DNA of 64,000 nucleotides from Pseudomonas chlororaphis (GCF_003731765.1 NZ_MOAL01000001.1:372001-436000); one strand, 5' to 3'; shown: positions 27,466 to 37,300, numbered from the stretch's first letter. Translations and numbers: made by a program. Notes: generated by a model from the sequence alone, not told the origin.

Positions 27466-28403
27466 TCTTCGCTGGCCTCGCCATAGACCGCCCGCAGGAT
27501 GTCGTCAGCGCCCTGGGCCAGCAGGTTTTCAGCCACCTGAACTCCCAACTCCGTCGCTGCGCCACGGGGGCCGCGGGCTTCGGCGCTGAGCAGCAGGCCA
27601 CCGCTGGGCTCGCCCACCAAGCCGCGCAGCCAGAGCTCGTCGCCCTCCAGCACTGCGTAGCAGGCGATGGGCACTTGGCAGCCACCGTTCAAATGTTTGT
27701 TGAGGGCACGCTCGGCGGTCACCCGGGAAGCGGTGTCCGCGTGGTGCAGCGGTGCCAGCAAGGCATGAATCTCCGTGTCGGCGGTGCGGCACTCGATCCC
27801 CACTGCGCCCTGGCCGCCGGCGGGCAAGCTGTCATCGACGCTGATGGAGGAACGGATGCGCGCCTCGAAGCCCAGACGGATAAGACCGGCGGCAGCGAGG
27901 ATGATCGCGTCGTACTCGCCGGCATCGAGCTTGGCCAAGCGAGTGTTGACGTTGCCCCGCAGGAAGCGGATTTGCAGGTCCGGGCGACGGGTCAGCAGTT
28001 GGGCCTGGCGGCGCAGGCTCGAGGTGCCGACCACGCTGCCCTGGGGCAGGTCGTCGAGGCTGGCGTAGGTGTTGGAGACGAAAGCATCACGCGGGTCTTC
28101 CCGCTCGCAAATGCAAAACAGGCCCAGGCCTTCAGGGAAATCCATGGGCACGTCTTTCATGGAGTGCACAGCGATGTCGGCTTCGTTCTCGAGCAGCGCG
28201 GTTTCCAGCTCTTTGACGAACAGGCCCTTGCCGCCGATTTTCGACAAGGGCGAATCAAGCAATTTATCGCCACGACTGACCATGGGCACCAGGGTCACCA
28301 CGAGGCCGGGATGGGCCTCTTGCAGGCGGGCCTTGACGTATTCGGCCTGCCACAAGGCCAGAGCACTTTTGCGGGTAGCGATGCGGATTTCGCGAGAGGA
28401 CAT
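27462..28403 (-). CDS. hemC: Porphobilinogen deaminase (hydroxymethylbilane synthase)
   Basis: HemC (313 residues) polymerises four porphobilinogens into hydroxymethylbilane. The N-terminal [21 protein letters not shown] is diagnostic. The cofactor-binding Cys lies in [13 protein letters not shown] (near residue 243), and the substrate-binding Arg/Asp motifs HSMKDVPMD and [12 protein letters not shown] are present. It leads the hemC-D-X-Y operon. The 127 bases between algR and hemC may hold its own promoter. Confidence 0.97.
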   Translation of the reverse strand: MSSREIRIATRKSALALWQAEYVKARLQEAHPGLVVTLVPMVSRGDKLLDSPLSKIGGKGLFVKELETALLENEADIAVHSMKDVPMDFPEGLGLFCICEREDPRDAFVSNTYASLDDLPQGSVVGTSSLRRQAQLLTRRPDLQIRFLRGNVNTRLAKLDAGEYDAIILAAAGLIRLGFEARIRSSISVDDSLPAGGQGAVGIECRTADTEIHALLAPLHHADTASRVTAERALNKHLNGGCQVPIACYAVLEGDELWLRGLVGEPSGGLLLSAEARGPRGAATELGVQVAENLLAQGADDILRAVYGEASEE

Positions 28404-28530
28404 GGATCAATCCGTACTGAATAGATACGGCAGATAATAACAGCTCAGCCAAATCCGCTTTGACTTGTATCAGCCGCGCCCTGTCCGCACAGGCGCGGGG
28501 AGCCACACGGTGGCTCGTCGAAGCCCCGCC

Positions 28531-29277
28531 CTAAAGCTGTTGCATCATTTTGCGTACGCCGGCCACGTGGCGCCGACTGACGATCAACGCGTCGCCATTG
28601 AGCCCTTTGAGGTACAGCTGGAAATGCCCAAGAGGGGTGCGCTGTAAGCGTTCGATACGCTCGCGGGCCACCAGGGCATTGCGATGGATGCGCACGAAAC
28701 GCTCGCCAAACTCATCTTCCAGGGCTTTGAGCGGCTCATCCAGCAGGACTTCCCCGCCTTCATGGCGCAAGGTCACGTACTTATGATCGGCAATGAAATA
28801 GACCACCTGATCCAGGGGAATCAACTCGATGCCTTTACGGGTTCTGGCGCTGATATGGCTGCGCGGGCCGTTGCCACTCTCAGCTGCCGGCCGAGTCAGA
28901 GCCGCCAGTTGCACCCGGTTGGGTTTTTCGGCGGTTTTCAAGGCTTCGAGCAACGACTCGGGGCGCACCGGTTTGAGCAGATGACCAACTTCGCTGGCGC
29001 TGAATGCGTCAACGGGAAACTCGTCGGGGCTGACGCAGAACACCAGCGCCGGCGGCGACTCGCGTTCACATAATTTGGCGGCGACCTGCAGTCCATCCAG
29101 GCCGGGCATGCGGATATCGAGCAAGACGATATCCGGTTTCAGGCTGTCGATCAGGGCCAATGCCTCATCGCCATTGGTGGCGCTGGGCTCCAGGACACTG
29201 TATCCCTCAAGCTCACTGACCATGCGGCTCAGGCGCTCGCGGGCTAGGGGTTCGTCATCAACGATCAGGACATTCAT
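28531..29277 (-). CDS. algR: Response regulator AlgR (LytTR family)
   Basis: AlgR (248 residues): receiver domain (about 1-120) with acidic pocket Asp7/Asp8 and phospho-acceptor Asp54 in DIVLLDIRMPG. A variable linker (125-145) leads to a C-terminal LytTR DNA-binding domain (HISARTRKGIELIPLDQVVYF; RRHVAGVRKMMQQL). In P. aeruginosa it controls alginate, twitching and virulence genes with the membrane kinase AlgZ/FimS, encoded just upstream. Here no kinase gene lies between algR and argH. The start (MNVLIVDDEP) was chosen inside a longer frame. It precedes hemC in the same direction. Confidence 0.95.
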   Translation of the reverse strand: MNVLIVDDEPLARERLSRMVSELEGYSVLEPSATNGDEALALIDSLKPDIVLLDIRMPGLDGLQVAAKLCERESPPALVFCVSPDEFPVDAFSASEVGHLLKPVRPESLLEALKTAEKPNRVQLAALTRPAAESGNGPRSHISARTRKGIELIPLDQVVYFIADHKYVTLRHEGGEVLLDEPLKALEDEFGERFVRIHRNALVARERIERLQRTPLGHFQLYLKGLNGDALIVSRRHVAGVRKMMQQL

Positions 29278-29905
29278 ATTGCGCTGGATTCCTGCGTGAG
29301 TCTCGCACAAGGATAGCGTAGACAGGTGAAGTGACGTCCGTCACGGCGATCCACGCTAAGACTAGTGCGAAGGCCAAAAAGTGCCGCAGGTCGGGCAGCA
29401 AAATTTGCCCGTGCCTGCCCGAAACCACTCAAGGCCGATGGATGCGCGACGGCGTCGCAGGGAATGCGGTTCATCAACACAAAGCCCCCCTCTTCTTTGT
29501 AGTCGGCATCCACCCTGGCCGCGCCACCCTCTTTGCATGGGGTGGCTGTCTGGACGAAAGCGGTCTTGAAATTCGATTGCCAGGCCCGCTGCGAAATCGT
29601 TACAGCGTGCGCAATCGCACGGGCCCTACAGTCCAACTGTAGACGGTTGCCAAGACGATATTGCTCAATCGATAAATATCCTTTACTCGATATCGCCTTT
29701 GCGCCTGAAGCCCCATCCCAACCCTGCCAACCGTGCAGGGTCACCGAGCCAGTTTCCGCGCCTCAAGCAGCGGCGACAAGCGTCCGGAAGCACCTCGATA
29801 TAAATAAAATGCCCCCGACCAGTGCCAGCGACAGCCCGGGCAACCCTGTTATTATCCGCGGCAACTTTTCACGCCATCTTTCTTCAGCACATCACGAGCG
29901 AATTC
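29278..29905. other. 628-base intergenic region between algR and argH, lacking algZ
   Basis: In P. aeruginosa this interval holds algZ (fimS). Here it is too short and no histidine kinase motif appears in any frame. A minus-strand open frame (29274-29744) encodes a 156-residue sequence rich in Arg/Ala/Ser, with no domain I recognise; its last 65 residues contain FAARPAALFGLR and FTCLRYPCARLTQES. The region is less G+C-rich than its surroundings around 29640-29700 and 29790-29860. It must contain the divergent promoters of algR and argH. Confidence 0.7.
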
Positions 29906-31300
29906 ATGAGCACTGACAAGACCAATCAGTCCTGGGGCGGCCGCTTCAGTGAACCCGTCGACGCCTTCGTCGCCCGCTTCACCGCCTCTGTCACTTTCGA
30001 CCAGCGCCTGTATCGCCACGACATCATGGGCTCCATCGCCCACGCCACGATGCTGGCCAAGGTCGGCGTGCTGACCGATGCCGAGCGCGACAGCATCATC
30101 GACGGCCTGAGCACCATCCAGGGTGAAATCGAGGCCGGCAATTTCGACTGGCGCGTGGACCTTGAAGACGTGCACATGAACATCGAAGCGCGCCTGACCG
30201 ACCGAATCGGTATCACCGGCAAGAAGCTGCACACCGGCCGCAGCCGTAACGACCAGGTGGCAACCGATATCCGCTTGTGGCTGCGGGACGAGATCGACCT
30301 GATCCTCGGGGAAATCACCCGCTTGCAAAAAGGCCTGCTGGAGCAAGCCGAGCGCGAAGCCGAGACCATCATGCCGGGCTTCACCCACCTGCAGACGGCA
30401 CAGCCAGTGACCTTCGGGCACCACATGCTGGCCTGGTTCGAAATGCTCAGCCGCGACTACGAGCGCCTGGTGGATTGCCGCAAGCGCACCAACCGCATGC
30501 CCCTGGGCAGCGCCGCACTGGCCGGCACCACCTACCCGATCGATCGTGAATACACCGCGCAACTGCTGGGCTTCGACGCCGTGGGCGGCAACTCCCTGGA
30601 CAACGTCTCCGATCGCGACTTCGCCATCGAATTCTGCTCGGCCGCCAGCATCGCGATGATGCACCTGTCGCGCTTCTCCGAAGAGCTGGTGCTATGGACC
30701 AGCGCGCAGTTCCAATTCATCGATCTGCCGGACCGCTTCTGCACCGGCAGCTCGATCATGCCGCAAAAGAAAAACCCCGATGTGCCAGAGCTGGTGCGCG
30801 GCAAGAGCGGCCGTGTATTCGGCGCGCTGATGGGCCTGCTGACCCTGATGAAAGGCCAACCCCTGGCCTACAACAAGGACAACCAGGAAGACAAGGAACC
30901 GCTGTTCGATGCCGCCGACACCCTGCGCGACTCGCTGCGTGCCTTCGCCGACATGATCCCGGCCATCAAGCCCAAGCACGCGATCATGCGTGAAGCGGCG
31001 CTGCGCGGTTTCTCCACCGCCACCGACCTGGCCGACTACCTGGTGCGCCGCGGCCTGCCATTCCGTGACTGCCACGAAATCGTTGGCCATGCAGTGAAAT
31101 ACGGCGTGGAAAAGGGCAAGGACCTGGCGGAAATGAGCCTGGAAGAACTGCGCACCTTCAGCGACCAGATCGAGCAAGACGTGTTTGCCGTGCTGACCCT
31201 GGAAGGCTCGGTGAACGCCCGTGACCATATCGGCGGCACCGCGCCGGCACAGGTCAAGGCTGCCGTGGTACGTGGCCAGGCGCTGCTGGCCAGTCGCTGA
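29906..31300 (+). CDS. argH: Argininosuccinate lyase
   Basis: ArgH (464 residues) cleaves argininosuccinate to arginine and fumarate. Family landmarks are [20 protein letters not shown] at the N-terminus, [21 protein letters not shown] (about residues 110-130), [25 protein letters not shown] (about 155-180), and the superfamily signature [12 protein letters not shown] (about 281-292), which holds the catalytic Ser. The start was chosen at the ATG giving [12 protein letters not shown], with ACGAGCG upstream. Monocistronic, followed by a REP-like hairpin. Confidence 0.97.
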   Translation: MSTDKTNQSWGGRFSEPVDAFVARFTASVTFDQRLYRHDIMGSIAHATMLAKVGVLTDAERDSIIDGLSTIQGEIEAGNFDWRVDLEDVHMNIEARLTDRIGITGKKLHTGRSRNDQVATDIRLWLRDEIDLILGEITRLQKGLLEQAEREAETIMPGFTHLQTAQPVTFGHHMLAWFEMLSRDYERLVDCRKRTNRMPLGSAALAGTTYPIDREYTAQLLGFDAVGGNSLDNVSDRDFAIEFCSAASIAMMHLSRFSEELVLWTSAQFQFIDLPDRFCTGSSIMPQKKNPDVPELVRGKSGRVFGALMGLLTLMKGQPLAYNKDNQEDKEPLFDAADTLRDSLRAFADMIPAIKPKHAIMREAALRGFSTATDLADYLVRRGLPFRDCHEIVGHAVKYGVEKGKDLAEMSLEELRTFSDQIEQDVFAVLTLEGSVNARDHIGGTAPAQVKAAVVRGQALLASR

Positions 31301-31311
31301 TCCCATTGCCA

Positions 31312-31342
31312 GCAAGCCCGCTCCAACCGGAAGCGGGCTTGC
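31312..31342. terminator. Inverted repeat after argH (REP-like hairpin)
   Basis: GCAAGCCCGCT (31312-31322) pairs perfectly with AGCGGGCTTGC (31332-31342). It lacks a T-run but lies between convergent argH and the GST gene. Its sequence resembles the REP core of this genome. Confidence 0.55.
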
Positions 31343-31360
31343 GCATGGCAGGTAGCGAAA

Positions 31361-32020
31361 CTACTTCTTGCTGGCGATCATCGCCAGGAACTGCGGCATG
31401 GCCGCGTCCTTGTCTGCCGCGATGCGCTGAGCATTAGGCATCTGCTCCAAACGCTCCAATAAGGCTTTCGCCACCGGCATCGACGCCAGAAAGTCCACCC
31501 CGAAGAGTTTATGCCCCACCGCGCAGGCCAGGCTTACGCTGTACATAAAGTACAGGTCCGCCACGCTCAGGCTGTTGCCCGCTACATAGGGTGCGAACTT
31601 GCCATGCCGCTCCAGCGAGGCAAAACCCAACAGCAACTCGGCCTTGGCTTTTTCCTTGATGGCCTCCGCCACCGACATGCCAAAAAACGCCTCGGCATAA
31701 CAAGTCCGCGCCGGCAACTCGATGTACAGCTCGATTTCCTTGGCCAGGGCCAGCACCTGGGCTCGCTGGAAGGGGTCGCTCGGCAGCAACGCCGGGCCAG
31801 GCTGAGTGCGCTCCAGGTAGTCGAGAATCACGCTGGTCTCGTTGATAAAGCCCTGCTCCACACCCAGTACCGGGACTTTGCCACGAGGGCTGATGGCCAG
31901 TGCCTCAGGGCTCTGACCGGCATAAAAGGGCACCTCTTCGAAGGGCAGTCCTTTTTCCAACAGTGCCAGCTTCACCATGTTGTAGTAGTTGCTGACGGAG
32001 AATCCATAAAGCTTGAGCAT
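31361..32020 (-). CDS. Glutathione S-transferase family protein
   Basis: A 219-residue cytoplasmic GST-like protein. The N-terminal thioredoxin-fold domain starts MLKLYGFSVSNYYNMVKLAL and contains the cis-Pro region GKVPVLG and the ETSVILDYLE gamma-glutamyl-binding motif (around residues 60-70). The C-terminal helical domain has the N-capping-box-like segment SLSVADLYFMYSV. The catalytic Ser/Cys is probably in the SVSNYYN turn. An ATG at 32020 is preferred to the GTG one codon upstream because GGAGG sits at proper distance. The substrate is unknown. Monocistronic. Confidence 0.92.
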   Translation of the reverse strand: MLKLYGFSVSNYYNMVKLALLEKGLPFEEVPFYAGQSPEALAISPRGKVPVLGVEQGFINETSVILDYLERTQPGPALLPSDPFQRAQVLALAKEIELYIELPARTCYAEAFFGMSVAEAIKEKAKAELLLGFASLERHGKFAPYVAGNSLSVADLYFMYSVSLACAVGHKLFGVDFLASMPVAKALLERLEQMPNAQRIAADKDAAMPQFLAMIASKK

Positions 32021-32144
32021 CACATAGCCTCCAGGCCGCGCGGGGGTTGGCAGGGATTCTTATAGAGGGTGAACGGCCCTGTGACCAGCAGCATCAGGTC
32101 AATGAATACAGGTAAACTGACGGCCTTTCCTTGAGGAGCCTGCC

Positions 32145-32429
32145 ATGAGCGAGCCAACCGATATCGACAACGACGAAGAAGCGTTCGCCGAAACCACCCT
32201 GATTGAAGCCATCGAAAACCAGATCGAAAGCGATAACCCACCAGCGGCCAAGGCCACGTTCAACAAGTTGACCCTGGTCGGCTACGAACGGGAGGAAATC
32301 CTCAGCCTCATGGCCCATGTGCTGGCCGTGGAAATCGACGCCATTCTCGAAGAAGACCGCGCCTTCAATACCCAATGGTATGAAGCGGCCTTGCGGGCCC
32401 TGCCAGAGTTGCCGCCAGAGAAGTCCTGA
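32145..32429 (+). CDS. Small acidic conserved protein of unknown function
   Basis: A 94-residue, very acidic protein (EPTDIDNDEEAFAETT at the start) with a helical core (NQIESDNPPAAKATFNKLTLVGYEREEILSLMAHVLAVEIDAILEE) and a short tail. I do not recognise a named family. A strong ribosome binding site (TTGAGGAGCC) precedes the ATG. Codon use is like its neighbours. No signal peptide, membrane segment or cysteine pair is seen, so it is probably cytoplasmic. It lies between the divergent GST gene and the TIGR02647 gene. Confidence 0.82.
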   Translation: MSEPTDIDNDEEAFAETTLIEAIENQIESDNPPAAKATFNKLTLVGYEREEILSLMAHVLAVEIDAILEEDRAFNTQWYEAALRALPELPPEKS

Positions 32430-32664
32430 GGCGTTGCCGGAGCGCGGCGGGCAAGTGCTGCAAACCCTTGCAATACCACGCCTGTCGCCGCGCCCGGCAA
32501 TCTGCACCGACGGATCGTTCAACCCTGACTACACTGGGAACCCGACTGCGGCCAAACGCCGCCCGCCAAGGGCATAAAAGTCCGTAGCGAATACTGGACA
32601 GGCCGCACAACTGCGTTCACCTTAAGGACGCTGTCGTCTAATTCCTAGAAAGTCTGGAGTCCTT

Positions 32665-32910
32665 ATGTCGTATACCCCTGAGTTGGTTGCCGAACTGGAA
32701 ATCCTTGCACTCTTCAACCTGGACAACTCCCAGGAAGGTTTGAAAATCCATCAGACCGCTACGCCTTCTGCCATCTCTGCCGCGCAACGCCTGTTTGATA
32801 AAGAACTGATTACCCAGCCCGACGGGGGTTACCTGACCAGCCTGGGTCGGGATGCCGCCGAGCATGCACAAGGGTTGCTGACCATCCTGTCCGTCGCCGA
32901 AGCCGCTTAA
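32665..32910 (+). CDS. TIGR02647 family protein
   Basis: An 81-residue protein of the TIGR02647 family, found in Pseudomonas and relatives. The start SYTPELVAELEILALFNLDNSQEGLKIH and the helix-turn segment AISAAQRLFDKELITQPDGGYLTSLG suggest a winged-helix-like fold with a DNA- or protein-binding role; this is inference. It is preceded by CTGGAGTCC. It lies upstream of cyaA with a 170-base gap. Confidence 0.85.
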   Translation: MSYTPELVAELEILALFNLDNSQEGLKIHQTATPSAISAAQRLFDKELITQPDGGYLTSLGRDAAEHAQGLLTILSVAEAA

Positions 32911-33084
32911 ACGCCACGCTCCTGCATGGCCCACGGGATCCCCGTCTGTCGGATTCCGCGGGCACACCTCTTCCTAGCGCTAAAAATCTGGCGTCAAAAA
33001 ACAAAAATCAGCTTAAAGGTCACCTGCGACTGGCGGTAAACTGCTCAGCGCCCTGAGGCCTCTTATCTTCGAGCAGTGCTTGAA

Positions 33085-35931
33085 ATGACCCGCACCCATG
33101 AAATCCGCCCCGACCTGGACGAGGGAATCGACCGCAAGGTACTCAGCCAGCTGCGTGGGCGCTTTCTGAAACTCAATGAGGGCCGCCTGGGCCGGGCGAT
33201 GGAAGGCCTGTCGTCGCGCCAGCAACTGGTGCTCAACCTGCTGCCGCTGTTTTTTCACGTCAATCACCCGCTGCTGCCCGGTTATGTGTCCGGCAGCACG
33301 CCGGCCGGGCTATCGAATTACGAACCTGACGCCCAGGCATTGGCCGAAGCCCAGCGCCTGACTCGTTCGTTTTCCTACAAGAGCCGGCCCGGTAGCGTGC
33401 CACGGCCGATTCATGGCCTGTTCCTGATGGGCAGCCTGGGGACCCTGGCCCAGGCCGATCAGAGCGACATGGACCTGTGGGTGTGCCACGCCCCAAACCT
33501 CGAGGAAAACGAGCTGGCGGAGTTACAGAAGAAATGCCAACTGCTGGAAGCCTGGGCCGACAGCCAGGGCGCCGAAGCGCACTTCTTTCTGATCGACCCG
33601 CGCCGCTTTGCCCAAGGCGAACGTGACAGCCAATTAAGCTCGGAAAACTGCGGCACCACCCAGCACTACCTGTTGCTGGATGAGTTTTACCGCACCGCCA
33701 TCTGGCTGGCCGGCCGCACTCCGCTCTGGTGGTTGGTGCCGGTCTACGAAGAGGCGCGCTACGAGCAGTACACCCACACGTTGCTGTCCAAGCGCTTTAT
33801 TCCTGCCGACGAAAACCTCGACCTGGGGCACCTGGCCCACATCCCTCCCGGCGAATTTATTGGTGCCGGGCTCTGGCAGTTGTTCAAGGGCATCGAGTCG
33901 CCCTACAAGTCGGTGCTCAAGCTGCTGCTGACCGAGGTCTACGCCAGCGAACACCCGCAGGTGCAGTGCCTGAGCCTGCGCTTCAAGCAAGCGGTGTTTG
34001 CCAACCGCCTCGACCTCGATGAGCTGGACCCGTACATCGTGGTGTACCGGCGCATCGAGGAGTACCTCCTGGCCCGGGGCGAACCTGAGCGCCTGGAACT
34101 GGTGCGCCGCAGCCTGTACTTGAAGGTCAATCGCAAGCTCACCGGCAATAACGGAGCCCGCAACGCCAGTTGGCAGCGCTCGTTGCTGGAGCGCCTGGCC
34201 AACGAATGGGGCTGGGAACCACGGCAGTTGGCCATGCTCGACAGCCGCAGCCAGTGGAAAGTGCGCCAGGTCAGCGCCGAACGCCGAGCCCTGGTCAATG
34301 AACTGAACTACAGCTATCGCTTCCTGACCCAGTTCGCCCGCAACGAACAGACCGTCAGCCTGATCAACAAGCGCGACCTCAATGTGCTGGGCCGGCGCCT
34401 GTATGCGGCGTTCGAGCGCAAGGCCGGAAAGGTCGAGTTCATCAACCCAGGGATCGCTCCCGACCTGGCCGAAGACACCCTGACCCTGGTGCAGTCGCCC
34501 AGCAAGCGGGAGCCGGGGCAAACCCATTGGGGCCTGTACAACGGCAACCTGAACGCCCTGGAATGGGAACATTTCGCCCCGATCAAGCGCTGCCGCGAGC
34601 TGCTGGAACTGCTGACCTGGTGCCACCGCAACGGCGTGATCGACAGCAGCACGCGCCTGGCCCTGCACCCCGGCAGCAGTGATTTGAGCGAGTTCGAGCT
34701 GTTCAACCTGCTGGGCAGCCTGCAACAGACGGTCGCCCTGCCCCTGGCCACCGTCAGCGAAGAACAACTGCTGCATGCCAGCGTCCCCAGCGAAGTGCTG
34801 CTACTGGTCAACGTCGGCGTCGACCCGCTCAAACATCACCGGGAACTGAACATCCTGATGACCACCGAGCGCACCGACTCCCTGAGTTACGCCGGTGTTC
34901 GCGAGAACCTGGTCCTGACCCTGGACCAAGTCACACTCAACAGCTGGAACGAAGTCATGGTGGGCCGTTACGACGGCGAACATGCCTTGCTGGACTGCCT
35001 GCGCGACTACCTCAACAACCTGCCCAGCGGGCCACAGCCGCGACTGCGGGTGCGCTGTTTCTGCCACAACCGCGCGCAGTTCATCGCTCAGCGAGTCGAG
35101 GAAGTCTTCGATACCGCACAGAACCTGCTGCTCAGCCAGCTCAACCACCGCTACCTGGTGCAGGTCCAGCAGCACTACCACGTACTGGAATTGGTACCCG
35201 GGCAGGTCAAGCATGTGGCCCTGGCCACCTTGCCGGCGCTGCTCGATTATCTTGGCGCGGAGCAGGCCCGCTACAGCCCGCTGCACCTGGACCCGATGGC
35301 CCTGGAAGACCACGACCTGGCGCTGATCCTGCCCATGGGCCAGCCGGACTGCATCCAGGTGTTCTACCGGATCGTGGAAGAAGAAGCCGAGCTGTATGTG
35401 CTCGATGAAACCAACGCCCTGTGGCTGCAGCGCCTGCCGTATCACGACGAGCAAAGCCTGCTGGTGCCGCTGCAGCGCTTCCTGCAGTCGATCCTGTATC
35501 GCCGCGAAGCCTTGCTGCCTTTGGACGCGGCACCCAACGTGATGCCCCTGGAGACGCTCTACTACCAGATTCTGCCGTCAGGCAGCGGCCGCGCCCGGCG
35601 CGTGGAACCGCGCCCGGCCCCACCGAGCCAGGTCAGCAAGGCCTTTTATGACGTGCAGGCGATCATCGGCAAGGCTGCACCCGGGCAGGTGCAGGTCTCG
35701 CTGTACTGCAATCAACGGGAGTTTTCCGAACTGGAATATGCCGACCAGCTGTTTGCCGTGGTCGCTCAGGAAATCGTCTCGCAACGCCGTGAGCCGCAGC
35801 GCTATCGCTGCTATATCACCGACCTGGACCTGTCCGGCCTGATCGGTGATGTGCAAAGCCCCAGCATTGTGTATCTGCGATACAAGGCCAGCCTGGAGCG
35901 CGCCCTGAACGACGCCCTCGAGCAGGTCTAG
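33085..35931 (+). CDS. cyaA: Class I adenylate cyclase
   Basis: CyaA (948 residues from the ATG; a GTG nine bases upstream would add three) makes cAMP from ATP, feeding Vfr/CRP-type control. The N-terminal half is the class I catalytic domain: GLFLMGSLGTLAQADQSDMDLWVCH (about residues 108-132) carries the nucleotidyltransferase GS...DxD motif. The C-terminal half (from about 480) is the regulatory region, with HPGSSDLSEFELFNLLG and a final PSIVYLRYKASLERALNDALEQV. The enterobacterial PTS-regulated His region is not obvious. It converges with rnk across seven bases. Confidence 0.95.
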   Translation: MTRTHEIRPDLDEGIDRKVLSQLRGRFLKLNEGRLGRAMEGLSSRQQLVLNLLPLFFHVNHPLLPGYVSGSTPAGLSNYEPDAQALAEAQRLTRSFSYKSRPGSVPRPIHGLFLMGSLGTLAQADQSDMDLWVCHAPNLEENELAELQKKCQLLEAWADSQGAEAHFFLIDPRRFAQGERDSQLSSENCGTTQHYLLLDEFYRTAIWLAGRTPLWWLVPVYEEARYEQYTHTLLSKRFIPADENLDLGHLAHIPPGEFIGAGLWQLFKGIESPYKSVLKLLLTEVYASEHPQVQCLSLRFKQAVFANRLDLDELDPYIVVYRRIEEYLLARGEPERLELVRRSLYLKVNRKLTGNNGARNASWQRSLLERLANEWGWEPRQLAMLDSRSQWKVRQVSAERRALVNELNYSYRFLTQFARNEQTVSLINKRDLNVLGRRLYAAFERKAGKVEFINPGIAPDLAEDTLTLVQSPSKREPGQTHWGLYNGNLNALEWEHFAPIKRCRELLELLTWCHRNGVIDSSTRLALHPGSSDLSEFELFNLLGSLQQTVALPLATVSEEQLLHASVPSEVLLLVNVGVDPLKHHRELNILMTTERTDSLSYAGVRENLVLTLDQVTLNSWNEVMVGRYDGEHALLDCLRDYLNNLPSGPQPRLRVRCFCHNRAQFIAQRVEEVFDTAQNLLLSQLNHRYLVQVQQHYHVLELVPGQVKHVALATLPALLDYLGAEQARYSPLHLDPMALEDHDLALILPMGQPDCIQVFYRIVEEEAELYVLDETNALWLQRLPYHDEQSLLVPLQRFLQSILYRREALLPLDAAPNVMPLETLYYQILPSGSGRARRVEPRPAPPSQVSKAFYDVQAIIGKAAPGQVQVSLYCNQREFSELEYADQLFAVVAQEIVSQRREPQRYRCYITDLDLSGLIGDVQSPSIVYLRYKASLERALNDALEQV

Positions 35932-35938
35932 CCGTCAA

Positions 35939-36352
35939 TCAGAGGTGGAAGTCGCCTGCGGCTTCCGGCTGGTATTCCACTTCGAGCAAGGCCAGCTTCA
36001 GGGTCTTGCCACCCGGAGCCGGCCAGTCGATGTGCTGGCCAACCTGCAGGCCGAGCAAGGCGCTGCCGACCGGGGCCAGGATCGAAATCTTGCCTTCGTC
36101 GGCATTGGCATCCTGGGGGTAGACCAAGGTCAGGTGGTAATCCTTGCCACTGCCTTCTTCGCGGCAGTGCACCCGGGAGTTCATGGTAACGACACCCGCC
36201 GGGACTTCATCGTGACCCACCAGGGTCTCGGCGCGGTCCAGTTCGGTTTGCAGCGCGATAACGCCCGGCAGCGTGTCATCCAGGCTGTCGATCAGGCGCT
36301 CCAGACGCTGCACGTCAAGGCGGGTAAGAATGATTGAAGGGGCAGTGCTCAT
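35939..36352 (-). CDS. rnk: Nucleoside diphosphate kinase regulator Rnk
   Basis: Rnk (137 residues), a GreA/GreB-like protein. It has an N-terminal helical part (IILTRLDVQRLERLIDSLDD) and a C-terminal FKBP-like domain with the GreA-type HLTLVYPQDANADEGKISILAPVGSALLGLQVGQHIDWPAPGG. In enteric bacteria it binds RNA polymerase, and it was found as a regulator of nucleoside diphosphate kinase and of alginate levels in P. aeruginosa. The start was chosen at MSTAPSII; the frame extends 64 codons upstream through a terminator. Monocistronic, convergent with cyaA. Confidence 0.95.
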   Translation of the reverse strand: MSTAPSIILTRLDVQRLERLIDSLDDTLPGVIALQTELDRAETLVGHDEVPAGVVTMNSRVHCREEGSGKDYHLTLVYPQDANADEGKISILAPVGSALLGLQVGQHIDWPAPGGKTLKLALLEVEYQPEAAGDFHL

Positions 36353-36380
36353 GATCCAGGCTGACTCCTTTTTTCTGCAC

Positions 36381-36416
36381 AAAAAAGCAAAACCCCGCCA
36401 AATAAGACGGGGTTCT
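36381..36416 (-). terminator. Intrinsic terminator after cyaY-DUF1289
   Basis: On the minus strand AACCCCGTC, a six-base loop and GGCGGGGTT are followed by TTGCTTTTTT. It lies between the DUF1289 stop and the rnk start. Confidence 0.85.
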
Positions 36417-36492
36417 CGACATCCTCGGTGTGGCGAGGCGTTTCCGGACACTACCACAGCACCATCAATAAACAAACCGCACGGCCGTTCCG

Positions 36493-36726
36493 CTAGCCGG
36501 GGCTGGATGTGGCGGCCTGCTTGCGCGTGAGTGCCTGGGCACAAATCGCTCGGCGACGCTCATCATCGGCCGAGCGCCACTCGCGGATGTCTTCCACATG
36601 GCGAAAACAGCCGCGGCAGACCTTCTCTTCATCCAGTCGGCAGAGGCTGATGCAGGGCGACCCCACAGCCGGGCTGACATTGCTGTAGAGCGGCTTTGGC
36701 GGACGAACCGGGGCGGCCTGGCTCAT
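36493..36726 (-). CDS. DUF1289 domain-containing protein
   Basis: A 77-residue protein with the DUF1289 cysteine pattern SPCISLCRLDEEKVCRGCFRHVEDIREW (residues 23-50). Its four cysteines probably bind zinc or an Fe-S cluster. It starts two bases after the cyaY stop and is certainly co-transcribed with that frataxin homologue, which suggests a link to iron or Fe-S metabolism; this link is inferred. The N-terminal 22 residues are Pro-rich. No membrane segment. Confidence 0.88.
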   Translation of the reverse strand: MSQAAPVRPPKPLYSNVSPAVGSPCISLCRLDEEKVCRGCFRHVEDIREWRSADDERRRAICAQALTRKQAATSSPG

Positions 36727-36728
36727 GC

Positions 36729-37061
36729 TCAGAGCCCTTCGAACTCAAGCTTGATGTCGGCCTGCTGCAGAACGATGCGCTCGAGCATTTCGCCCAGTTG
36801 CTCTTCGCTCTTGTCGCACATCCAGCGCTCGCTCTCTTCGTCGTAGTCAAAGTGGAAACCACCGGAGCGCGCGGCCAGCCACAGCTGACGCAGGGGTTCC
36901 TGGCGGCTGAAGATCACCTGGCTGCCGTTCTCGAACTTGACGGTGAGCACACCGGCCGAACTCTCCAGATCGATGTCCAGGTCGCAGTCTTCAAAAATGT
37001 CTTCCAGCGTCTGCTGGGTGGCATCGACCAGGTCGTGAAAACGGGCTTCAGTCAAACTCAT
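36729..37061 (-). CDS. cyaY: Iron donor protein CyaY (frataxin homologue)
   Basis: CyaY (110 residues) binds Fe(II) and modulates IscS-IscU Fe-S cluster assembly. The N-terminal acidic helix (SLTEARFHDLVDATQQTLEDIFEDCDLDIDLE) supplies the iron-binding ridge. The beta sheet motifs VLTVKFENGSQVIFSRQEPLRQLWLAARSGGFHFDYD are characteristic. Length and layout match the family. It is first in a two-gene operon with the DUF1289 gene, divergent from lptM-lysA. Confidence 0.95.
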   Translation of the reverse strand: MSLTEARFHDLVDATQQTLEDIFEDCDLDIDLESSAGVLTVKFENGSQVIFSRQEPLRQLWLAARSGGFHFDYDEESERWMCDKSEEQLGEMLERIVLQQADIKLEFEGL

Positions 37062-37300
37062 TGCGGGAACCTCAAAAAGTGTCTACTCACGCTCAAGCGC
37101 CGCAAGATACGGGCGCATCCCGGCGAATGCAAAGGATACCGACCACAGGGGCAACTGGGGCACCCCCTCCTCCCGCACCCCGCCCAAGCGGCCCACGCCC
37201 CGGAGGCAAAGGCCCGCCGGACGGGAGTTGAGTCGCATAGGCAAGCTGCCGGGTGGCCGGTATACTCGGGCGCAATTTACGCATTCTCAAGGATTTCGCC

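Noticed and set aside
29278..29905. Degraded algZ gene
   Set aside because: No H-box, N-box or membrane helices in any frame; the interval looks non-homologous rather than decayed.
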